Source of the DNA: Pseudoalteromonas tunicata
GTDB taxonomy: Bacteria; Pseudomonadota; Gammaproteobacteria; Enterobacterales; Alteromonadaceae
Assembly: GCF_002310815.1 (NCBI RefSeq)
Contig: NZ_CP011032.1
Coordinates: 350,001-414,000 of the forward strand
Reading direction: 5' to 3'
DNA length: 64,000 bases
Shown: positions 27,006 to 36,317 of the stretch, in pieces
Layout: every line of letters starts with the position of its first letter
Position numbering within the stretch: position 1 is the first letter of the stretch
Program-made: the position numbers and the translations under genes
The notes under the pieces: generated by a model
Told to the model about the DNA's origin: nothing
Database searches by the model: none
Seen by the model: the letters and a program-made list of their open reading frames with translations, nothing else

Positions 27006-27041
27006 AAAAAAGCCGTTTACTGTAAAGTAAACGGCTTTTTT
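27006..27041. terminator. Strong bidirectional intrinsic terminator
   Basis: A perfect 16-bp stem (27006-27021 with 27026-27041, core AGCCGTTTACT) with a 4-base loop and A6/T6 ends. It serves the cytochrome c4 gene on the plus strand and the convergent oxygenase gene ending at 27063. Confidence 0.95.
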
Positions 27042-27062
27042 GTGGTTATAAAATACTCATTA

Positions 27063-27767
27063 TTAGTTTTTGGGTTGGCCATAAATATGCTCTGCGCGAT
27101 TAAACAGCACCCATGAAGTCAGAATATATTTATCGTTTGATTTTGGCATACAGCCGCGGTGAGTATGAGTAAAATACGCAGGGGCAATCACCATGTCGCC
27201 TTTTTTCGGCTTAATTTTAAGTTGTTGATAGTAAAACTCAGTTTCTCCACCTTCTTCAACATCATTCAAATAAAACATAAATAAAAGTACGCGATGCAGT
27301 GCTTCATTATGTCCAACTTGCGGATATACTTCGCTGTGCCAGTAGGGGTAACCTCCCTGATCAACAAGGTATTTTTGCGCTTGAATATTCCCTAAGCGAA
27401 ACAGTTGCGGTACTAAAACGTGCATTTGCGGTTTGGCTACTTCTGCAAAGTTATCAACGGTTAAATCAACCGGCTCCCCTGTTTTTGGATGATAGACTTT
27501 GAGCCCAAACGCTCCAATTAAAATAAAAAAGTGTTCTTCAAGATAATTAAATAAGTGCAGGGCGGTTGTTTGTTGAATGTGCTTAAGTTGTTCTGCGTAT
27601 TCTGGATGCATATTCAAATATAAATCTTGGCTATTTTTTTTATTTAAATCGACACCACCACTCGTAGTGCCTTGTTTTAAATGCGGGCTTTGTTCAAATA
27701 ATTTGATAAAGTGATCACAAAAGTCAGGACTTAAAGCGCCATCATAAATTCGGATAAAGTCCGTCAT
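27063..27767 (-). CDS. 2-oxoglutarate-Fe(II) oxygenase, prolyl 4-hydroxylase-like
   Basis: 234 residues with the double-stranded beta-helix of P4H-type oxygenases. The iron site appears as HSEVYP (His plus acidic residue, a HXE-type variant of HXD) and the distal THTHRG; the core EGGETEFYYQQLKIKPKKGDMVIAP is the classic P4H segment between them, and a Lys/Arg for 2-oxoglutarate follows (KYILTSWV). The N-terminus is FIRIYDGALSPDFCDHFI. Substrate unknown: protein prolyl residues or a small molecule. It is divergent from a thioesterase gene, with only 23 bases between the two start codons. Confidence 0.85.
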   Translation of the reverse strand: MTDFIRIYDGALSPDFCDHFIKLFEQSPHLKQGTTSGGVDLNKKNSQDLYLNMHPEYAEQLKHIQQTTALHLFNYLEEHFFILIGAFGLKVYHPKTGEPVDLTVDNFAEVAKPQMHVLVPQLFRLGNIQAQKYLVDQGGYPYWHSEVYPQVGHNEALHRVLLFMFYLNDVEEGGETEFYYQQLKIKPKKGDMVIAPAYFTHTHRGCMPKSNDKYILTSWVLFNRAEHIYGQPKN

Positions 27768-27790
27768 TGTCGTTCCTTATAAGGATTCTT

Positions 27791-28180
27791 ATGTTTATTG
27801 AAAAAATTGCTCCGCGCTTCTCAGAAACGGATGTACTTGGGCATATCAACAATACCGTATTGCCGGTATGGTTTGAAGCGGCTCGCGTGCCTATTTTTAA
27901 GTTTTTTACGCCAAATTTAGATCCACATCAATGGCGCTTGATTGTCGCTAAGATTGAAGTGACATTTAAAGGTGAGCTTTTTTATGGCCAAGACGTTGAA
28001 GTTAAAACCATGATTGAAAAAATTGGCGGCAGTTCTTTTGTGATTTTGCAGCAAGCTTGGCAGCACGGTCAGTGCTGTGCTGAAGGTAAAACTGTGATGG
28101 TACGTTACGATTTTGCCAATAAATGCTCTCAAGCCTTAAATGAACAAGAGCGTGATGCGTTGTCAGCTCACTTAATTTAA
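27791..28180 (+). CDS. Hot-dog fold acyl-CoA thioesterase (4HBT family)
   Basis: 129 residues. The N-terminal RFSETDVLGHINNTVLPVWFEAAR is the 4HBT signature (Asp of the DXXGHINN loop is the usual catalytic residue), followed by a beta strand VEVTFKGELFYGQDVEVK. The start at 27791 has an AAGGA Shine-Dalgarno sequence; the frame extending to 27767 would overlap the divergent oxygenase start. It probably hydrolyses an acyl-CoA in the cytoplasm; chain length is unknown. Single gene. Confidence 0.85.
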   Translation: MFIEKIAPRFSETDVLGHINNTVLPVWFEAARVPIFKFFTPNLDPHQWRLIVAKIEVTFKGELFYGQDVEVKTMIEKIGGSSFVILQQAWQHGQCCAEGKTVMVRYDFANKCSQALNEQERDALSAHLI

Positions 28181-28217
28181 AAGTTAAGAGAGCTGTGGCA
28201 AAGCACTTATTGCTTGT

Positions 28218-29111
28218 TTAAAACTGAACCTGTTTGACGTGATAACCTCGTAGTTTTAGTAAATCGAGTACGCTATTTTTACCCGCTAGGTGAGCTGCGC
28301 CCACTAATACTAATTCTTTATCTTGGTTATTAAATAGCGCTTCGAGTTTAGGGATCCAATCTTTGTTGCGCTTGGTAAACATTAATTCATAAGTATCGGG
28401 ATCAGTTTGCTGCATTTCGGTGGTCATTAAATATTCAATATCACTTAAATCACCTGAGCGCCATGCTGCTAGCATTTTAGTAAAGCTTGGTTGAAAGTCT
28501 TTCATTTGCTCTAAGTTACTTTGAATAAAAGCATCTGCATTATCTTCACCAAAAGCTGAAAATAATGACAGTTGAAAATCGAGGCTTTCTAAATAGATGG
28601 TTTTTTTATCATCTTGTTTCGCTAAGCGGGAAAAATAAGCGTCGACGCCTTCACCTTGTAATTGTGCTTTTTGTAGCTCAAATGTGAGCAACATCATAGT
28701 GACTAGCCCCGGTTTAAACTGCTCAAACATCGCAATATCAATCCCTAAATCAGTAAAATATTGGCTTAACTTTTTATAGACCGCAGGGGATAACTGAGTC
28801 TTTAGGTTTTGCCCTGCAGGATAAGTCAATTTTTGCATCATCGCCAATTGAGCTGCGGGATCGTTAGCATCGGGCATTTGTGCTTCTAGCATCAATACAT
28901 TGGCATTTTGATACGCTTGCTCAAATCCTTTGGGCAGTGGAAACTCGCTCGGAGGTAAAACATGGACTGTACCGCCAAGATAAATCGAGTCACCATTTTT
29001 ACTTACTTGCCACAATGAGGTGGTCGCGGCATGTGCAAGGCTGGTAAAGCCGATAATGCTTATTGCTGTTACAAGTTTAAGATGTGTGAGTAATTGAGGT
29101 ATTTTTTTCAT
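28218..29111 (-). CDS. TraB/GumN family protein, exported
   Basis: 297 residues with a signal peptide (hydrophobic run then SLAHAA). The family marks are LGGTVHVLP near residue 45, LMLEA, the Glu-rich middle and the C-terminal VLVGAAHLAGKNSVLDLLKLRGYHV; GX2H and GX2H-like motifs in these two segments resemble the metal sites of TIKI/TraB metalloproteases. Enzyme activity in bacterial members is not settled. It starts 12 bases after the stop of the membrane-protein gene at 29124-30104, so the two are likely one operon. Confidence 0.85.
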   Translation of the reverse strand: MKKIPQLLTHLKLVTAISIIGFTSLAHAATTSLWQVSKNGDSIYLGGTVHVLPPSEFPLPKGFEQAYQNANVLMLEAQMPDANDPAAQLAMMQKLTYPAGQNLKTQLSPAVYKKLSQYFTDLGIDIAMFEQFKPGLVTMMLLTFELQKAQLQGEGVDAYFSRLAKQDDKKTIYLESLDFQLSLFSAFGEDNADAFIQSNLEQMKDFQPSFTKMLAAWRSGDLSDIEYLMTTEMQQTDPDTYELMFTKRNKDWIPKLEALFNNQDKELVLVGAAHLAGKNSVLDLLKLRGYHVKQVQF

Positions 29112-29123
29112 TATTCGAATCTT

Positions 29124-30104
29124 TTAATTGACAGGAAATGCAGGTGAAACACATTTTTTCACCGTAAATTGATAACCAAACTTTGCAGTTTTACTTTTAC
29201 TGATTTCAACAATTTCGTAATCGTTTAGTTCAACTACTTTAGTCTTTTCAGTATGTTCACAGCGAGAAAACTCATCGGCTTCAAGCTCATAAATAAAGTC
29301 TGCAATAATCGTTTTGGCAATACTTGGGTAGTCTTGGTTTAAATCAATGCTAAAGCTGGGCATATCAGGGTTATTCTCATCAAGCACTCCAAAAGTTAAA
29401 TCGTCTTTACTGATGACCTTGCTTACTGGTAATTGAGTTGTAACCTGATCTTTGGTGAGCGTACTTTGGGGGTTGTTGAAACCATGCTCAACACCACTTA
29501 TAAAGTTTTTGGCTTGATTATTTAGGCCAAATTCTGACAACGCAATGACCTGCACGAGCAATACCATAGCGACGATAAATCTGATTAAAGCAGTGGTAAA
29601 AGGAAACTCGCAGCGGCTAATTAAACGCACGCCTTTAATACCAAATGGTTTTAGGGCGAGTAGGGCGAGTAAATAAAATGGCATGATTAATTGAAACATC
29701 AGTAAAAAAATAAATGAGATGCCAATTATCCAGCTGGGCAAAAACAGTAAAATGGCAAAGTTATGACTATAGGTGAAGTGCTCTGCTGAAACCGTGGTTA
29801 TTTCATTGATTACACCAGCTGCATTCACTAATGCAAAGTTGGCGATGGTGGCATAAATTAATAAAATAATGGCCTTACCAAGAATGGAATCCCACGACTT
29901 TACAAATCTTGGCCAAAATTCAATGCTCAGTGCAAGCGCTGCAGGTATGCTGACCAAGACTAAATTTTCGCTAGGCAGGAGAAGCAAGGCGAGTAAATAA
30001 AGGCGTTGTGCGGTATTTAGATCAAACCAAATCTGGGTCAATTTTACTTTGAAGTGATTAAGGCGATGGCTGATTTTGTTGTTGAGTAGCGTTAATCGTT
30101 CCAT
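29124..30104 (-). CDS. Membrane protein of unknown function
   Basis: 326 residues that I do not recognise. Hydrophobic segments: about 36-62, 78-97, 116-151 (probably two helices) and 168-191, then a soluble C-terminal domain of about 135 residues with two Cys (SRCEHTEK and VKKCVSP) that could form a disulfide if it is periplasmic. The N-terminal 30 residues are basic. It is followed after 12 bases by the TraB/GumN gene, which suggests joint work in the envelope. No known motif, so no function is proposed. Confidence 0.7.
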   Translation of the reverse strand: MERLTLLNNKISHRLNHFKVKLTQIWFDLNTAQRLYLLALLLLPSENLVLVSIPAALALSIEFWPRFVKSWDSILGKAIILLIYATIANFALVNAAGVINEITTVSAEHFTYSHNFAILLFLPSWIIGISFIFLLMFQLIMPFYLLALLALKPFGIKGVRLISRCEFPFTTALIRFIVAMVLLVQVIALSEFGLNNQAKNFISGVEHGFNNPQSTLTKDQVTTQLPVSKVISKDDLTFGVLDENNPDMPSFSIDLNQDYPSIAKTIIADFIYELEADEFSRCEHTEKTKVVELNDYEIVEISKSKTAKFGYQFTVKKCVSPAFPVN

Positions 30105-30128
30105 GAATACTCCAAAGTAAAACCTCTG

Positions 30129-32948
30129 CTAAAGCAGAGGTTTAAGATAACGACCTGTGTGCGATGCTTCACATTGTGCTACATCTTCTGGTGTACCAGC
30201 AACCAGAATTTCACCACCACTGGCACCACCTTCTGGACCTAAATCGACAATCCAATCGGCAGTTTTGATCACATCAAGGTTGTGCTCAATAATCACTATG
30301 GTATTTCCATGATCGCGCAGACGCTGTAATACCAAAAGTAATTGCTGAATATCGTGAAAATGTAAGCCAGTGGTCGGCTCATCAAGAATATATAAGGTTT
30401 TACCGGTATCACGTTTGGATAATTCGCGCGCTAGTTTGACCCGTTGCGCCTCACCACCTGACAACGTTGTAGCTGCTTGGCCAAGACGAATATACGACAA
30501 ACCTACATCCATTAAGGTTTGCAGTTTACGCGCAATCGCTGGGATCTTATCAAAAAATGCGTAGGCATCTTCAACAGTCATTTCAAGCACTTGGTGAATG
30601 TTTTTCCCTTTATAAATGACTTCAAGGGTTTCGCGGTTATAGCGTTTACTTTTACAGACATCACATGGCACATACACATCAGGTAAAAAGTGCATTTCAA
30701 CTTTAATTAAACCATCACCTTGGCAAGCTTCGCAGCGCCCGCCTTTGACGTTAAAGCTAAAGCGGCCGACTTTATAACCACGTGAGCGTGCTTCTTGCGT
30801 ACCTGCGAAGAGTTCACGAATTGCAGTAAATATTCCGGTGTAAGTTGCAGGATTCGAACGCGGTGTACGACCGATTGGGCTCTGATCGATATCAATTACT
30901 TTATCGAAATGCTCAAGCCCTTTTACTTCTTTGTGAGGCGCGGCTTCTGCTGTTGTTGCGCCATTAAGCGCAGTATGTGCCACTTTAAATAAGGTATCGT
31001 TAATTAAAGTTGATTTACCAGAGCCGGATACGCCTGTGATGCAGGTCATTAAGCCAAAAGGGATGTGTAAATCGACATTCTTCAGGTTGTTACCTGTAGC
31101 GCCAAATACTTCAAGCCATTTGTCGTTCGTTGGGTTACGAACTGCCGGTACTTCAATTTTACGTACCCCACTTAAAAATTGACCTGTGATTGATTTTTCA
31201 TTATTCATGATGTCATCACGCGTACCTTCAGCGATCACATAACCGCCATGCACCCCTGCGCCTGGGCCAATATCGATAATGTGATCGGCAACGCGAATTG
31301 CATCTTCATCATGTTCAACCACAATCACGGTATTGCCTAAGTCTCGTAAGTGAGTCAGGGTACCGAGTAAGCGGTCGTTATCACGTTGATGCAAACCAAT
31401 AGAAGGCTCATCAAGAACATACATTACACCAACTAAACCGGCACCAATTTGACTTGCTAAGCGAATGCGCTGCGCTTCACCACCTGAAAGAGTATCGGCG
31501 CTACGTTCAAGAGATAAATAATTTAGGCCAACATTAACCAAAAATGACAAGCGTTCACGAATCTCTTTTAGGATTTTTTCAGCAATTTGGCCTTTTTGAC
31601 CTGTAAGCACTAAATCGCCAAAAAATACGGTTGCATCCCCAATGCTCATACGAGTGACTTCAGGTAAATTAGTTTTGCCGATAAAAACGTGGCGGGCTTC
31701 TTCGCGTAAACGCGAGCCATGGCAACTTGGACAATCTTGGCTTGTTTGATATTTAGCGAGTTCTTCACGCACAGAACTTGATTCGGTTTCTTTGTAGCGG
31801 CGGTTCATATTATTGAGCACGCCCTCAAAATGATGTTTGCGTAAAACAACATCACCACGATCGTTTCGGTACTGGAATTCAATGTCGGTTTTGCCCGAAC
31901 CATCTAAAATGACTTTTTGCGCTTCGCTACTCAGTTGATTAAATGGCGTTTCAATATCAAATTTATAATGTTTAGCAACAGCTTGAAGCATTTGAAAATA
32001 ATATAAGCTGCGTTTATCCCAACCACGAATAGCCCCGCCCGATAAACTTAGCTCAGGGTTTTGTACTACTCGGCTAGGATCAAAGTATTGGCGAACACCT
32101 AAACCATCACAGCTTTGGCAAGCACCTGCTGGGTTGTTAAATGAAAACAAACGGGGCTCTAAATCAACCATAGCGTAACCACATGTTGGGCAGGCAAAGT
32201 TGGCTGAAAAGACAATTTCTTCTCTGTCGGGTTCATCCATAAAAGCAATTTGTGCGACCCCATTTGACAGTGCTAATGCGGCTTCAAACGACTCAGCTAA
32301 GCGCTGTTGCAAACCTTCTTTTACTTTGACCCGATCAACCACCACTTCAATGGTGTGTTTTTTATGGAGTTCTAATTCTGGCGGGTCGGATAAATCACAG
32401 ACTTGGCCATCAATACGGGCACGAATGTAACCTTGAGCAGCAAGAGACTCTAGTGTTTTTACGTGCTCGCCTTTACGTTCTTTAACCACAGGAGCGAGCA
32501 GCATAACTTTGGTATCAGCCTCAAGCGCCAGCACTTGGTCAACCATTTGGCTGATAGTTTGGGCGCTTAGAGGTAAATCATGATGCGGACAACGTGGCTC
32601 TCCCACTCGGGCAAAAAGCAAACGTAAGTAATCATAAATTTCAGTGATGGTCCCTACGGTTGAGCGCGGATTATGAGAGGTAGATTTTTGCTCAATCGAA
32701 ATAGCTGGTGACAAGCCTTCGATGTGATCAACATCCGGTTTTTCCATCAATGATAAGAATTGACGCGCATAAGAAGATAAAGATTCAACATAACGACGCT
32801 GACCTTCAGCATACAAGGTATCAAATGCTAAAGATGACTTTCCTGAGCCAGATAAACCTGTAATAACAATGAGTTTATCTCGAGGAATAGTGAGGTTTAT
32901 GTTTTTTAGGTTGTGGGTGCGGGCCCCTCTTACTTCGATATTATCCAT
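30129..32948 (-). CDS. uvrA: UvrABC excinuclease subunit A
   Basis: 939-residue damage-recognition ATPase of nucleotide excision repair. From [17 protein letters not shown] onward it is very close to E. coli UvrA: two ABC modules with Walker [10 protein letters not shown] and GVSGSGKST, two [10 protein letters not shown] signatures, and zinc-binding CPTCGYA...CQSCDGLG and CEACQGDG...[10 protein letters not shown] modules. I start at the ATG at 32946-32948; an extension of 23 residues to 33017 has no homology. No clear LexA box was found upstream, unlike the shared uvrA-ssb SOS site of E. coli. yajR and ssb lie divergently next to it. Confidence 0.98.
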   Translation of the reverse strand: MDNIEVRGARTHNLKNINLTIPRDKLIVITGLSGSGKSSLAFDTLYAEGQRRYVESLSSYARQFLSLMEKPDVDHIEGLSPAISIEQKSTSHNPRSTVGTITEIYDYLRLLFARVGEPRCPHHDLPLSAQTISQMVDQVLALEADTKVMLLAPVVKERKGEHVKTLESLAAQGYIRARIDGQVCDLSDPPELELHKKHTIEVVVDRVKVKEGLQQRLAESFEAALALSNGVAQIAFMDEPDREEIVFSANFACPTCGYAMVDLEPRLFSFNNPAGACQSCDGLGVRQYFDPSRVVQNPELSLSGGAIRGWDKRSLYYFQMLQAVAKHYKFDIETPFNQLSSEAQKVILDGSGKTDIEFQYRNDRGDVVLRKHHFEGVLNNMNRRYKETESSSVREELAKYQTSQDCPSCHGSRLREEARHVFIGKTNLPEVTRMSIGDATVFFGDLVLTGQKGQIAEKILKEIRERLSFLVNVGLNYLSLERSADTLSGGEAQRIRLASQIGAGLVGVMYVLDEPSIGLHQRDNDRLLGTLTHLRDLGNTVIVVEHDEDAIRVADHIIDIGPGAGVHGGYVIAEGTRDDIMNNEKSITGQFLSGVRKIEVPAVRNPTNDKWLEVFGATGNNLKNVDLHIPFGLMTCITGVSGSGKSTLINDTLFKVAHTALNGATTAEAAPHKEVKGLEHFDKVIDIDQSPIGRTPRSNPATYTGIFTAIRELFAGTQEARSRGYKVGRFSFNVKGGRCEACQGDGLIKVEMHFLPDVYVPCDVCKSKRYNRETLEVIYKGKNIHQVLEMTVEDAYAFFDKIPAIARKLQTLMDVGLSYIRLGQAATTLSGGEAQRVKLARELSKRDTGKTLYILDEPTTGLHFHDIQQLLLVLQRLRDHGNTIVIIEHNLDVIKTADWIVDLGPEGGASGGEILVAGTPEDVAQCEASHTGRYLKPLL

Positions 32949-33186
32949 GAGTTCTCTAAATCTTGATGGTACGGTGGCTGATTTACGTTCGATCAGGTCT
33001 TGCGACCAGTATCGCATACTTTAGAAAAAAGTTGAGTACTGTTTGCATTACGAAAAAGCAATGGTGTTTGGCTCATTTATCTTCTTTTATAAAAAAGGAA
33101 TTAAAAATCGGCTTTAGACTCCCCCGAAAAAACTGTGTTAATATAACGCCCTTATTTTGCATTTTTTGAACTCACAATTGGGTGCT

Positions 33187-34554
33187 ATGTCCTCCTCATC
33201 ACTTAATCAATTAGAAAAACGCACCGCAGTCTCTTTAGCGAGTGTATTTAGTTTCCGGATGTTGGGCTTATTTATGCTCATGCCGGTATTGGCTATTTAT
33301 GGTCAAGAACTTGAAGGTTTTTCGCCTTTATGGGTCGGACTGGCAATTGGCGCATACGGACTGACCCAAGCGTTATTACAAATTCCAATGGGGTGGCTGT
33401 CAGACAAATTTGGTCGCAAGCGAGTGATTGTTGGTGGATTAATTATGTTCGCCATAGGTTCGTTAGTTGCTGCATTAGCTGATTCAATTTACATGATGAC
33501 TCTGGGTCGCGCATTACAAGGCATGGGAGCGATTGCCAGTGCAGTGCTGGCTTTGGCGGCTGATTTAAGCCGAGATGAGCAGCGGCCAAAAGTAATGGCT
33601 GTGATTGGCATGTGCATCGGACTCAGTTTTGCTTTTGCAATGTTGTTAGGGCCGATGATTGCAGCTAGCTTTGGCATTAGCGGTATTTTTTGGCTGACCA
33701 CGGCACTTGCGTTATGTGGTATTGTGATTGTGCTGACTGTAGTGCCTACCGCAGTCAACCGAGCGCCAAAAGGCGATACGCTAGCGGTATTTGCCGATAT
33801 AAAAAAATTAATAAAAGATCCTCAATTAGCTAGGCTCGATATTGGCGTGATGTTTTTACATCTAACACTCACCGCGGTGTTTGTGGTATTGCCAAGTAAG
33901 CTAATCGCTGATGGCTTTTTAGCGCAATATCATTGGAAACTTTATATCCCAGTGCTTATTTTTGCCTTTGTACTCATGGTGCCAATCATGATTATTTCTA
34001 TAAAAAAAGAAAAAGAAAAACAGGCGTTTATAGCATCAATCGCTTTGTTAGTGGCAAGTTTGTTGACATTAACCTTAGCGGCCAATTCAGTGTTGGGGAT
34101 CGGAATTTCCATGCTAGGGTATTTCATCGCATTTAATTTTTTAGAGGCGACGATGCCTGCCATGGTTTCGCGCATGGCACCAGCTAACCAAAAAGGCTCT
34201 GCGATGGGGGTGTTTTCTTCTGGGCAGTTTTTTGGTGCATTTTTAGGTGGCATGATAGGTGGAATGATTGCATCAATCGAATCCGGGCAAGCAGTGTTTG
34301 CCGCAGCGACATTGATTGGGTTAATATGGTTGGCTATCGCATGGGGAATGGTGGTTCCACCGCGCAGTAAATTAATTAGTTTAATCACAGATACAGAAAC
34401 TGAGCAGCAAGCTGAAGATCTTGCTGCCCGACTGGTTGAGCTCGATGGCGTACTCGAGGCAACTGTGGTGTGGGAAGAAAATCGCACCTATTTAAAAGTG
34501 AATGATAAAATATTTAACCTGGAACAAGCTCGTCAGGTTGTTGGTCTGAATTAA
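33187..34554 (+). CDS. yajR: MFS transporter with C-terminal YAM domain (YajR type)
   Basis: 455 residues with 12 predicted helices. MFS motif A is GWLSDKFGRKRVIVGG; RALQGMGAIASAVLALAADL is close to E. coli YajR. The last 65 residues after helix 12 form a ferredoxin-like YAM domain (LAARLVELDGVLEATVVWEENRTYLKV), which marks YajR among MFS proteins. Substrate is unknown; it is a proton-coupled inner-membrane exporter by family. I start at 33187 (MSSSSLNQ) rather than at 33157. It sits between uvrA and ssb and may share transcription with ssb, 18 bases downstream. Confidence 0.9.
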   Translation: MSSSSLNQLEKRTAVSLASVFSFRMLGLFMLMPVLAIYGQELEGFSPLWVGLAIGAYGLTQALLQIPMGWLSDKFGRKRVIVGGLIMFAIGSLVAALADSIYMMTLGRALQGMGAIASAVLALAADLSRDEQRPKVMAVIGMCIGLSFAFAMLLGPMIAASFGISGIFWLTTALALCGIVIVLTVVPTAVNRAPKGDTLAVFADIKKLIKDPQLARLDIGVMFLHLTLTAVFVVLPSKLIADGFLAQYHWKLYIPVLIFAFVLMVPIMIISIKKEKEKQAFIASIALLVASLLTLTLAANSVLGIGISMLGYFIAFNFLEATMPAMVSRMAPANQKGSAMGVFSSGQFFGAFLGGMIGGMIASIESGQAVFAAATLIGLIWLAIAWGMVVPPRSKLISLITDTETEQQAEDLAARLVELDGVLEATVVWEENRTYLKVNDKIFNLEQARQVVGLN

Positions 34555-34572
34555 GTATAAAGGAGAGGTGCT

Positions 34573-35289
34573 ATGGCACGTGGTGTAAATAAAGTCATCT
34601 TGGTAGGTAATTTAGGCCAAGATCCAGAAGTAAGATATATGCCCAATGGTAGTGCCGTTGCAAACGTTAGTTTAGCGACAGCTGAAAGCTATAAAGATAA
34701 AAATACTGGTCAAATGGTTGATAAAACTGAATGGCACCGAGTGGTATTTTTTGGCAAATTAGCTGAAATCGTTGGCGAATATGTGCGTAAAGGTTCACAA
34801 ATTTATGTTGAAGGTAAGCTTCAGACGCGTAAATGGACTGACAAAGACGGGCAAGAAAAATACACCACTGAAATCGTAGTTGATGGTTTTACCGGCCAAA
34901 TGCAAATGCTTGGTGGGCGCAATGAGAATGCTCAAGCGGGTGGTTACCAACCACAAGCTCAGCAAGGTGGTTTTGCACCACAACAACAAGCTGCGCCTCA
35001 GCAACAAGGTGGATTTGCTCCACAACAGCAAGGTGGTGGCTATGCTCAACAGCAGCAAGCTCCTCAGCAAGGTGGTTATTCACCACAGCAGCAAGCAGCA
35101 CCGCAACAACAAGGTGGATTTGCACCACAACAAGCTGCGCCGCAACAGCAAAGTAATTATGGTTCTCAGCAAGGTGGATTTGCTCCGCAACAAGGTGGTT
35201 TTGCGCCTAAACCGCAGCATGCACCACAAGGTGGCGCATCAAATCCAATGGAACCGCCAATTGATTTTGATGATGATATTCCGTTCTAA
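34573..35289 (+). CDS. ssb: Single-stranded DNA-binding protein with long Gln/Gly-rich linker
   Basis: 238 residues, clearly longer than E. coli SSB (178). The OB fold (1-110) is standard: [50 protein letters not shown]. The disordered linker (about 112-225) is built of about seven copies of GGFAPQQ or a near variant ([14 protein letters not shown]) spaced by APQQQ. The acidic tip DDDIPF that recruits partner proteins is intact. AGGAGAGG precedes the ATG. The repeated linker can expand or shrink by slippage and may tune phase separation or partner binding. A terminator follows at 35356. Confidence 0.97.
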   Translation: MARGVNKVILVGNLGQDPEVRYMPNGSAVANVSLATAESYKDKNTGQMVDKTEWHRVVFFGKLAEIVGEYVRKGSQIYVEGKLQTRKWTDKDGQEKYTTEIVVDGFTGQMQMLGGRNENAQAGGYQPQAQQGGFAPQQQAAPQQQGGFAPQQQGGGYAQQQQAPQQGGYSPQQQAAPQQQGGFAPQQAAPQQQSNYGSQQGGFAPQQGGFAPKPQHAPQGGASNPMEPPIDFDDDIPF

Positions 35290-35355
35290 TTCGGGATACT
35301 TTTAATAAATGTTCTGAGCCCCCCTGAACTCAGCCTAAACATTTTATGTTAATTT

Positions 35356-35382
35356 AAGCCTCAATTTTTATTGAGGCTTTTT
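35356..35382 (+). terminator. Intrinsic terminator after ssb
   Basis: AAGCCTCAA (35356-35364) pairs with TTGAGGCTT (35371-35379), extended by one A-T pair to a 4-base loop, then a T-run to 35382. It lies 20 bases before the channel gene. Confidence 0.88.
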
Positions 35383-35401
35383 GATAATTTGAGGTTTTAA
35401 A

Positions 35402-36214
35402 ATGTTTGAGTCGTTGCAGTTATTTTTTCAACGAATTGATAACAGTAAAGTTTTTCAGTCCTTCATTATCTTTGTGATCGTAGTATCTGCCATCAGTGTG
35501 GGTGCGCATACTTATGCGTTACCTGTTTGGTTTGAAAATGTACTGTTGTGGTTAGACAAAGCAATTACGCTGTTTTTTCTCATAGAAATCATTATTCGTT
35601 ATGTTGCATCAAAAGGGTTTAAAGACTTCTTCTCTAAAGGCTGGAATATTTTTGATGTCATTATCGTGGTTGGTAGCTTAGTTCCTTTGGCTGGTTCATC
35701 AGTCTTTATTGCTCGTTTGCTTAGAATTTTCAGAGTATTACGATTAGTTTCTATGGTGCCTGAGCTACGAATGCTGGTAAATGCGCTATTAAAAGCTATT
35801 CCGAGAATGGGGCATATTGCTTTATTGATGTTTGTTATTTTCTATATTTACGCCGCAATCGGTAGCATGCTGTTTAGTGATATTAATGAAGTGCTGTGGC
35901 GAGATGTATCGATTGCCATGTTGACTTTGTTTCGAGTCGCGACGTTCGAAGATTGGACTGATGTCATGTATGAAACAATGACAGTTTATCCATTAAGTTG
36001 GATTTATTACCTCAGTTTTATCTTTTTAACGGCATTTATTTTTTTAAATATGATGGTGGGTGTCATTCTGGAAGTGATGAACAACGAACATCAAGCATTT
36101 ATAGATGAGCAAACGCCAGAGGGTGACAAACCTGCAACACAATCTCAACTCAATGAAGTACAAAAACAAATTGGCCAGTTAACAGAGCTAATTAAGCAGG
36201 CACCTATCAAATAA
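35402..36214 (+). CDS. Single-domain voltage-gated cation channel (BacNav-like)
   Basis: 270 residues with six membrane segments. S1 is about 20-38, S2 50-68, S3 80-97. S4 is RLLRIFRVLRLV with Arg at 105, 108, 111 and 114, the voltage-sensor spacing of three. S5 is 137-155, the pore loop carries TFEDWTDVMY at 181-190, S6 is 201-224, and a cytoplasmic tail with a coiled coil (about 245-265) follows, as in tetrameric bacterial sodium channels. The filter TFEDWT differs from NaChBac TLESWA and has an Asp after the Glu, closer to the EDW of eukaryotic calcium channel repeats. Selectivity cannot be read from sequence alone. Single gene. Confidence 0.9.
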   Translation: MFESLQLFFQRIDNSKVFQSFIIFVIVVSAISVGAHTYALPVWFENVLLWLDKAITLFFLIEIIIRYVASKGFKDFFSKGWNIFDVIIVVGSLVPLAGSSVFIARLLRIFRVLRLVSMVPELRMLVNALLKAIPRMGHIALLMFVIFYIYAAIGSMLFSDINEVLWRDVSIAMLTLFRVATFEDWTDVMYETMTVYPLSWIYYLSFIFLTAFIFLNMMVGVILEVMNNEHQAFIDEQTPEGDKPATQSQLNEVQKQIGQLTELIKQAPIK

Positions 36215-36218
36215 CCCT

Positions 36219-36252
36219 ACAAGCTATGCAGATTATTTGCTGCATAGCTTGT
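36219..36252 (+). repeat. 13-bp hairpin after the channel gene
   Basis: ACAAGCTATGCAG (36219-36231) is the exact complement of 36240-36252 with an 8-base loop, 4 bases after the channel stop. A loose T-rich stretch (CCCTCATTTTT) follows, so it may work as a terminator or as a 3'-end protecting stem. Confidence 0.65.
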
Positions 36253-36317
36253 ATTCCCTCATTTTTGAACAACACTTAATGCAGTCCTAGGCCTCTACTT
36301 TGCTGATAAGGTTGTTA

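Noticed and set aside
32949..33186. Possible LexA (SOS) box between uvrA and yajR
   Set aside because: Only CTG-containing stretches without the matching CAG at the right spacing were found.
34795..35128. Several overlapping frames in the ssb linker region
   Set aside because: They are shadow frames caused by the repetitive Gln/Gly codons of the ssb linker.
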